Below, piece after piece: positions 59,915 to 64,000 of a stretch of 64,000 nucleotides of DNA. The position numbers and the translations under genes are program-made. Below the pieces are notes generated by a model. The model was not told the origin of the DNA. It made no database searches and saw only the letters and a program-made list of their open reading frames with translations. Every line of letters begins with the position of its first letter. Within the stretch, counting starts at the first letter, position 1. Source of the stretch: an archaeon (lineage in GTDB: Archaea > Aenigmatarchaeota > Aenigmatarchaeia > QMZP01 > JAFGSV01); the NCBI GenBank assembly GCA_028279705.1, contig JANQNF010000027.1, positions 1 to 64,000 on the forward strand, in the 5' to 3' direction.

Positions 59915-60855
59915 TTAAAGCAGAAGTAATTGCCGATAGTCTTCATGAGAAGACAGGCACTCGTATCACCACGTTTGAACTGGTTTACCCACGTTTCATT
60001 CACAGTGAGTTCATGACTCACCGTATCTTCAACCGCAATGCTTCAAGCAGTCGTGCAATCCCTACTGACCGTTTTATTGAACAGGTACGTACTGACCCAG
60101 TATTCCCAAGCTACTGGGGTAAGAACCAGAAAGGGATGCAGGCATTCGAAGAACTGTCTGAAGACCAACGTAGTGATGCAATCTTTATCTGGGACCAGGC
60201 TGCGTCCAGTGCAGCTACCTATGCAGAAATGTTGCGTCGTGGACAAGTCCATAAGCAGATTGTTAATCGCATTCTGGAACCATTCACACATATTCGTGTG
60301 GTAGTTACATCCACTAGCTGGGCAAACTTCTATGGCTTACGTGACCATGAGGATGCCCAACCAGAAATCCGTTTACTGGCTCAGGCCATGAAGAAGGCTC
60401 ATGAAGAATCTGTTCAGCAAAAGCTCAAGAAAGGTGACTGGCATCTGCCTTATATTCGCAGTATTGATTGTGCTAACGCTTACAATCATTGCAAATATCA
60501 ACGAATTACTCGTGATGAACCAAGTAATGAAGAAGTTTTAGGCTTACTGCTTAAAGTCTCTGCTGCTCGTTGTGCTCGTGCCTCTTATAACAACTTCGAA
60601 GGCAAGCCGTCTACTATCAGTGATGACCTTGACCTGTTTGCTAAGTTGGTAGAGAAACAGCCAATTCATGCTTCACCTACTGAGCATCAGGCTACACCGA
60701 TGGACTTCAGTACCAAGTTTGTTAATAACTCGAATCCAGCAACCTGGGAACAGGGTGTTACCTCTATGGACAGAGAAGGCAATCTCTACTCCGGTAACCT
60801 GCTGCACTTCGTCCAATTCCGTAAACTCATTCCTGGCGAAACAATCACTGCGTGA
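59911..60855 (+). CDS. thyX: flavin-dependent thymidylate synthase ThyX
   Basis: 314 aa, larger than the usual ThyX (~220-250). The signature is THRIFNRNASSSRAIP, the H-R-x7-S flavin/substrate motif, followed by helix IWDQAASSAATYAEML and QIVNRILEPFTHIRVV. The C-terminal addition (SPTEHQATPMDFSTKF) is common in phage ThyX. It converts dUMP to dTMP with FAD and methylene-tetrahydrofolate. ATGA overlap with the previous gene. Confidence 0.94.
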   Translation: MIKAEVIADSLHEKTGTRITTFELVYPRFIHSEFMTHRIFNRNASSSRAIPTDRFIEQVRTDPVFPSYWGKNQKGMQAFEELSEDQRSDAIFIWDQAASSAATYAEMLRRGQVHKQIVNRILEPFTHIRVVVTSTSWANFYGLRDHEDAQPEIRLLAQAMKKAHEESVQQKLKKGDWHLPYIRSIDCANAYNHCKYQRITRDEPSNEEVLGLLLKVSAARCARASYNNFEGKPSTISDDLDLFAKLVEKQPIHASPTEHQATPMDFSTKFVNNSNPATWEQGVTSMDREGNLYSGNLLHFVQFRKLIPGETITA

Positions 60856-60891
60856 TTGTGTTGTTTGGTTTGAACAACTCTTAAGGCAAAT

Positions 60892-61158
60892 ATGAAAAAG
60901 CTCGCTTTATACGCAATGATTGCTAGTTGCATCGTTACACTGGTCTACGTAATCAAGCTCCAATGGTTCGTTGAAACAGACTTTGAGTTCTGGCGAATCA
61001 CTGCCATTACTGCACTGAGTGAAATTGGTCTGTGGTGCTTCTATTACTACGCTCGTGACTACGAGGGTATTAAAGCACATGAAGAACGTGCCAAGCACAT
61101 TGCACAGCACTTCGCTATGATGTCTCAGCCAGACGAAGAACCAGAACAGAAACAGTAA
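60892..61158 (+). CDS. membrane protein, one or two helices
   Basis: 88 aa. Begins MKKLALYAMIASCIVTLVYV (anchor), a second segment AITALSEIGLWCFYYYA, and an acidic, Gln-rich tail (SQPDEEPEQKQ). Shine-Dalgarno CTTAAGGCAAAT. Ends at a terminator. Unknown function. Confidence 0.75.
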   Translation: MKKLALYAMIASCIVTLVYVIKLQWFVETDFEFWRITAITALSEIGLWCFYYYARDYEGIKAHEERAKHIAQHFAMMSQPDEEPEQKQ

Positions 61159-61162
61159 ACGT

Positions 61163-61189
61163 AAGGCCTCCTCCGGGAGGTCTTTTTTT
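61163..61189 (+). terminator. intrinsic terminator
   Basis: AAGGCCTCC, loop TCCG, GGAGGTCTT with one G-T pair (61163-61184), then TTTTT. Confidence 0.92.
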
Positions 61190-61216
61190 GATTCTGTTAA
61201 CTGTTCTGGAGGGCTT

Positions 61217-61411
61217 ATGCCACGTAAGTACCGTATTAAAGGGTCAGGCGATATCGTTTACAGCTTAGTTAAGCCTGACTATGGACTGGCTAATCAAGAT
61301 ACTCGTGAAACTGGTATCGAGCATAAGTCAGTAACTCTGGATGAAAATGGGGACTACCCATCTTTCACTATCCCCGTTAATCAACTGGAAGAAATTCATG
61401 CTGAACCCTAA
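61217..61411 (+). CDS. small hypothetical protein
   Basis: 64 aa, GGAGG upstream. Basic beta-strand start (PRKYRIKGSGDIVYSL), then acidic end (QLEEIHAEP). First gene of the rIIA-region unit; overlaps the next gene. Confidence 0.72.
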   Translation: MPRKYRIKGSGDIVYSLVKPDYGLANQDTRETGIEHKSVTLDENGDYPSFTIPVNQLEEIHAEP

Positions 61412-61727
61412 TGTCATTCACGCCAAAACAGGCGAAGCAGTGTCACTGGATTCCATCTCTAAAGTGGAAGACATTCTGGCTTGCCCTGCAAATATTGCTT
61501 CACTCTGTATGTGCATCGTTGCACTGGGCGAAGAACGTAAGTTATGGACTGAACCAAGCAAAGAGATGGTTCAGGCTGGCCTGGCTGAAGTACAGCGTAT
61601 GCTGGATGAGTGGGATGATGACGGTCATATTCAACTGGGGCATGGTAATGACCCTGTTAGTGATGCCCAGGCATCTGATATGGCTGTATTCGTATTACAA
61701 GCTATGGCAGGTAAACGCAATGGTTGA
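61398..61727 (+). CDS. hypothetical acidic protein
   Basis: 109 aa from ATG 61398 (CTGGAAGAAATT upstream; an earlier ATG in frame overlaps too far). Contains EDILACPANIASLCMCIVAL and a very acidic segment (DEWDDDGHIQ). Helical bundle likely. Stop overlaps the next ATG. Confidence 0.72.
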   Translation: MLNPNVIHAKTGEAVSLDSISKVEDILACPANIASLCMCIVALGEERKLWTEPSKEMVQAGLAEVQRMLDEWDDDGHIQLGHGNDPVSDAQASDMAVFVLQAMAGKRNG

Positions 61728-61812
61728 AATCTGGTATGCCTTGATAGCTTTCGTAGGTAATTACGGAATGCTGATAGGCATTACTGTCGTACTACTCGCA
61801 CTATTTTCATAA
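61720..61812 (+). CDS. tiny membrane peptide
   Basis: 30 aa (MVEIWYALIAFVGNYGMLIG, then ITVVLLALFS). ATG overlaps the preceding stop. One or two hydrophobic stretches; no clear Shine-Dalgarno beyond the coupling. Real by composition, function unknown. Confidence 0.5.
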   Translation: MVEIWYALIAFVGNYGMLIGITVVLLALFS

Positions 61813-61838
61813 GCTGCATTCTATCTGGAGAGTTAAAA

Positions 61839-64000
61839 ATGCAAGTCGCAGACAATCAAGAATTAACTACCTCTGCTACCCTCGGTGGAAAACAGGCTAT
61901 CTCATTCGGTATCTCGGATGACCCTGCATTCTTTCACGTACTGAGTTCATCTCTGTATAACAACCCAAACCTGGCTGTTGTACGTGAAACTATCTGTAAT
62001 CAGTGGGATGCTCACATTGAAGCAGGTAAGACACACCTGCCCGTGCTTATCATCATTGATAAAGACAACTTCATTACCTTCCGTGATTACGGTAAAGGTA
62101 TCCCATCCGATAAGATTGGTGCTGTATATGCCACTTATGGGGCATCAACCAAGAAAGCTAACTCCAGTGTAACTGGTGGCTTCGGTCTGGGATGTAAATC
62201 ACCGTTCGCTTACACAGATAGCTTCCAGGTTACTTCATGGAACCAGGGTAAGATGTCTATCTATAACGTCACTAAGTCCTCGGTAGAGACTGATGGTAAG
62301 CCGGGTGTTATACCGATTATCACTGACGTTCCTTCTGATGATACTGGTCTGGAAGTTAAGTTCCAGCTTCGTTCTGAAGATGTAAACGAGTTCATTCGTT
62401 ACATTGAATCCATCGTTTATAACGGCGAGATTAAAGCAATCCTGCGTAGCCCTAAGTTCTCTTATGATGCCGAAGGCAAGCGTGTTATCGAGTTGCAAGA
62501 CCGTGAACTGCCTGTATTAGGTATGTCCTTTGAACCTGGTTCGTATGACATTAACGGTACATGGCATCGTAGCTATATGGGCAGCAGTGCTGTCTATGTG
62601 CGTTACGGTAACGTAATGTATCCGGCTGTTGAAAGCCCAGCTACAGAAGAAGCACTGGGAGTTATACATAACTTCATGAACATCATTGGTACTAACCGTA
62701 TTGTTGTTCAGGCTGCTCCATCTACTCTGGCTATTGCCCCAAGTCGTGAAACGCTGTCGAACCAGAAGATGACTGACGATGGTATCGTAGACATCTGTGT
62801 TGACCTTGTTGACCGTCTGGAAAAGGAAATCAAAGCAGGTATCCCAATAGCTCTGAAAGAAATTGAAGAGGGTATTGCTAAGTCTACTGACTTTAGCATG
62901 TACAAGTGGGAAGACTTCTTTGAGTACGTAACTAACAGTCGTGTTAAAGGTTACATGAAGTCAAGCCTATGGCGTAAAGCATCTCGTCATTATCGTAAAC
63001 ACTGGAAGAACCTGTCTAATAAACGCTTCTTTGAACAAGAAGAGTTTAAAGGGATTCACTTCAGCCGTAGCCGTGCAATGACTGCACTGAAACAATCCCG
63101 TACCCACAATATGCAGGAGTATTTCCTGAAATTCCTGCAACGCTATGTTGTGCTACCTAAGCTGTATGAATGGAAGCTTAATAAGCTGAAATGGTCTGGG
63201 CATGTTGTTGGTCGTTATCGCCATTGCACACTGATAAAGAATGGTTTACGCACTTATATGCGTACCTATTCTGACCTGGCTGTACTTCAGACACTGATTA
63301 CCAAAAATGTAATAATTACCCGTCGTATGTCAGACTGTCATGACTCGTTTTATTACCACCCTGATTATCATGGTTCAGCATGGGAAGCTAAGTGTGATAG
63401 TAATTACGGCGTATATGCTACTAAGACTGCTCATGTTATCCACATTGGAGCCAAGAAAGGCGAAGCTGAGGAAGTGACAGCTAAGTATACTGCTCTAGGT
63501 TATCGAGTCATTGACCTTACTAAGCAAAATGACTGGGATAAACCAGCAGAAGCTCGTCGTAATGCTACTGCATTGGCGAATGCTAAGCGTGCCAAGAATA
63601 AAGCTGACTTGTTAGCTGCTGGCATGAAAGGCTCTGAACCAAACCGTTTAATCTCAATTAACTGTGTGCTGAATAAGAGTAATGCTATCGACCGAGATAC
63701 TAAAAAAGTATATGAGTTCGATTACATTCACCCTGACTTCGCTGCACCAGAGAAGCGGAAACAATACGGTCATGTTGACGTAGAGAATCCAGTTTATTAC
63801 GTAGAACTGAAAGAGATTCGCTCAGGTCGTCCAGAGAGTAATCCTGACATTGGTTCTATGCACCAGTGGGCTGATTTAACTGATGAAGTTAAAGCAGTAA
63901 CCGTTGTCTGCCGTAATAAGATTGAGGTTAACAAAGCCATTAAGCGTGGTGCTGTGCATCTTGACGACAAACGCTATAAGGAAGTGCTGAACGTTGTTAA
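61839..64000 (+). CDS. rIIA: rIIA-like GHKL ATPase protein (partial, runs off window)
   Basis: At least 720 codons, open at the end of the window. Residues ~47-60 VRETICNQWDAHIE form the N-box, FRDYGKGIP the G1 box, and GGFGLGCKSPFAY the G2 box of GHKL ATPases (histidine kinase/Hsp90/MutL fold). T4 rIIA belongs to this fold, and rIIA/rIIB-like genes occur at this place in N4-like phages. rII proteins affect lysis and exclusion by prophages in T4. ATG preceded by TCTGGAGAGTTAAAA. Confidence 0.88.
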   Translation, partial: MQVADNQELTTSATLGGKQAISFGISDDPAFFHVLSSSLYNNPNLAVVRETICNQWDAHIEAGKTHLPVLIIIDKDNFITFRDYGKGIPSDKIGAVYATYGASTKKANSSVTGGFGLGCKSPFAYTDSFQVTSWNQGKMSIYNVTKSSVETDGKPGVIPIITDVPSDDTGLEVKFQLRSEDVNEFIRYIESIVYNGEIKAILRSPKFSYDAEGKRVIELQDRELPVLGMSFEPGSYDINGTWHRSYMGSSAVYVRYGNVMYPAVESPATEEALGVIHNFMNIIGTNRIVVQAAPSTLAIAPSRETLSNQKMTDDGIVDICVDLVDRLEKEIKAGIPIALKEIEEGIAKSTDFSMYKWEDFFEYVTNSRVKGYMKSSLWRKASRHYRKHWKNLSNKRFFEQEEFKGIHFSRSRAMTALKQSRTHNMQEYFLKFLQRYVVLPKLYEWKLNKLKWSGHVVGRYRHCTLIKNGLRTYMRTYSDLAVLQTLITKNVIITRRMSDCHDSFYYHPDYHGSAWEAKCDSNYGVYATKTAHVIHIGAKKGEAEEVTAKYTALGYRVIDLTKQNDWDKPAEARRNATALANAKRAKNKADLLAAGMKGSEPNRLISINCVLNKSNAIDRDTKKVYEFDYIHPDFAAPEKRKQYGHVDVENPVYYVELKEIRSGRPESNPDIGSMHQWADLTDEVKAVTVVCRNKIEVNKAIKRGAVHLDDKRYKEVLNVV

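Noticed and set aside
1-64000. CRISPR array, insertion sequence or integrase
   Set aside because: No regularly spaced repeats, no terminal inverted repeats with transposase, and no integrase or repressor gene; consistent with a lytic phage.

Overview
The window is part of the genome of an N4-like podovirus (family Schitoviridae) of Gram-negative, probably enterobacterial, bacteria. Three things fix this: a giant (about 3,460 aa) virion-encapsidated RNA polymerase with single-subunit T7-type motifs; a second, two-subunit phage RNA polymerase (RNAPII, N4 gp15/gp16 type); and the N4 layout of early and middle genes on one strand facing late structural genes on the other. No chromosomal genes, rRNA, tRNA or CRISPR array were seen.

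Layout. (1) 1-10,939, + strand: replication block, with DNA polymerase A, a Cas4/RecB-like nuclease, a primase-like ATPase, a Sak4-like ATPase, the N4-type SSB that also activates late transcription, a RuvC-like resolvase, and an N4 gp49 family protein. (2) 10,945-43,546, - strand: late block from virion RNA polymerase through internal or tail proteins, major capsid, probable scaffold, portal, lysis cassette (spanins, SAR muramidase, probable holin), two tailspikes, tail/connector protein and terminase. (3) 43,547-64,000, + strand: early and middle genes. This starts with an array of six paralogous small proteins plus a putative zincin. It continues with many tiny overlapping genes, RNAPII, an Ig-like capsid decoration protein, the MoxR ATPase/VWA-zincin pair, a dCTP deaminase-like protein and ThyX, and ends inside an rIIA-like gene. 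The sequence is circularly permuted relative to the linear N4 map. The physical ends should lie between the terminase genes and the first early promoter, somewhere in 43.5-46.3 kb.

How it works together. The virion polymerase enters with the DNA and starts early transcription at hairpin promoters. I find three copies of the N4 promoter hairpin (5-7 bp stem, TCC loop) at 46,304, 46,967 and 51,495. Each has GG at the predicted +1/+2, and the third lies directly upstream of RNAPII. RNAPII then reads middle genes (replication, nucleotide metabolism), and host polymerase with phage SSB would read the late - strand block.

Most unusual content: the paralogous early-protein array with no vRNAP promoter of its own, an HExxH motif inside the virion polymerase, a shared SLF-type short motif in the SSB and a nearby acidic protein, a G7C-like branched tailspike pair replacing the N4 sheath position, and structured non-coding regions flanking the array.
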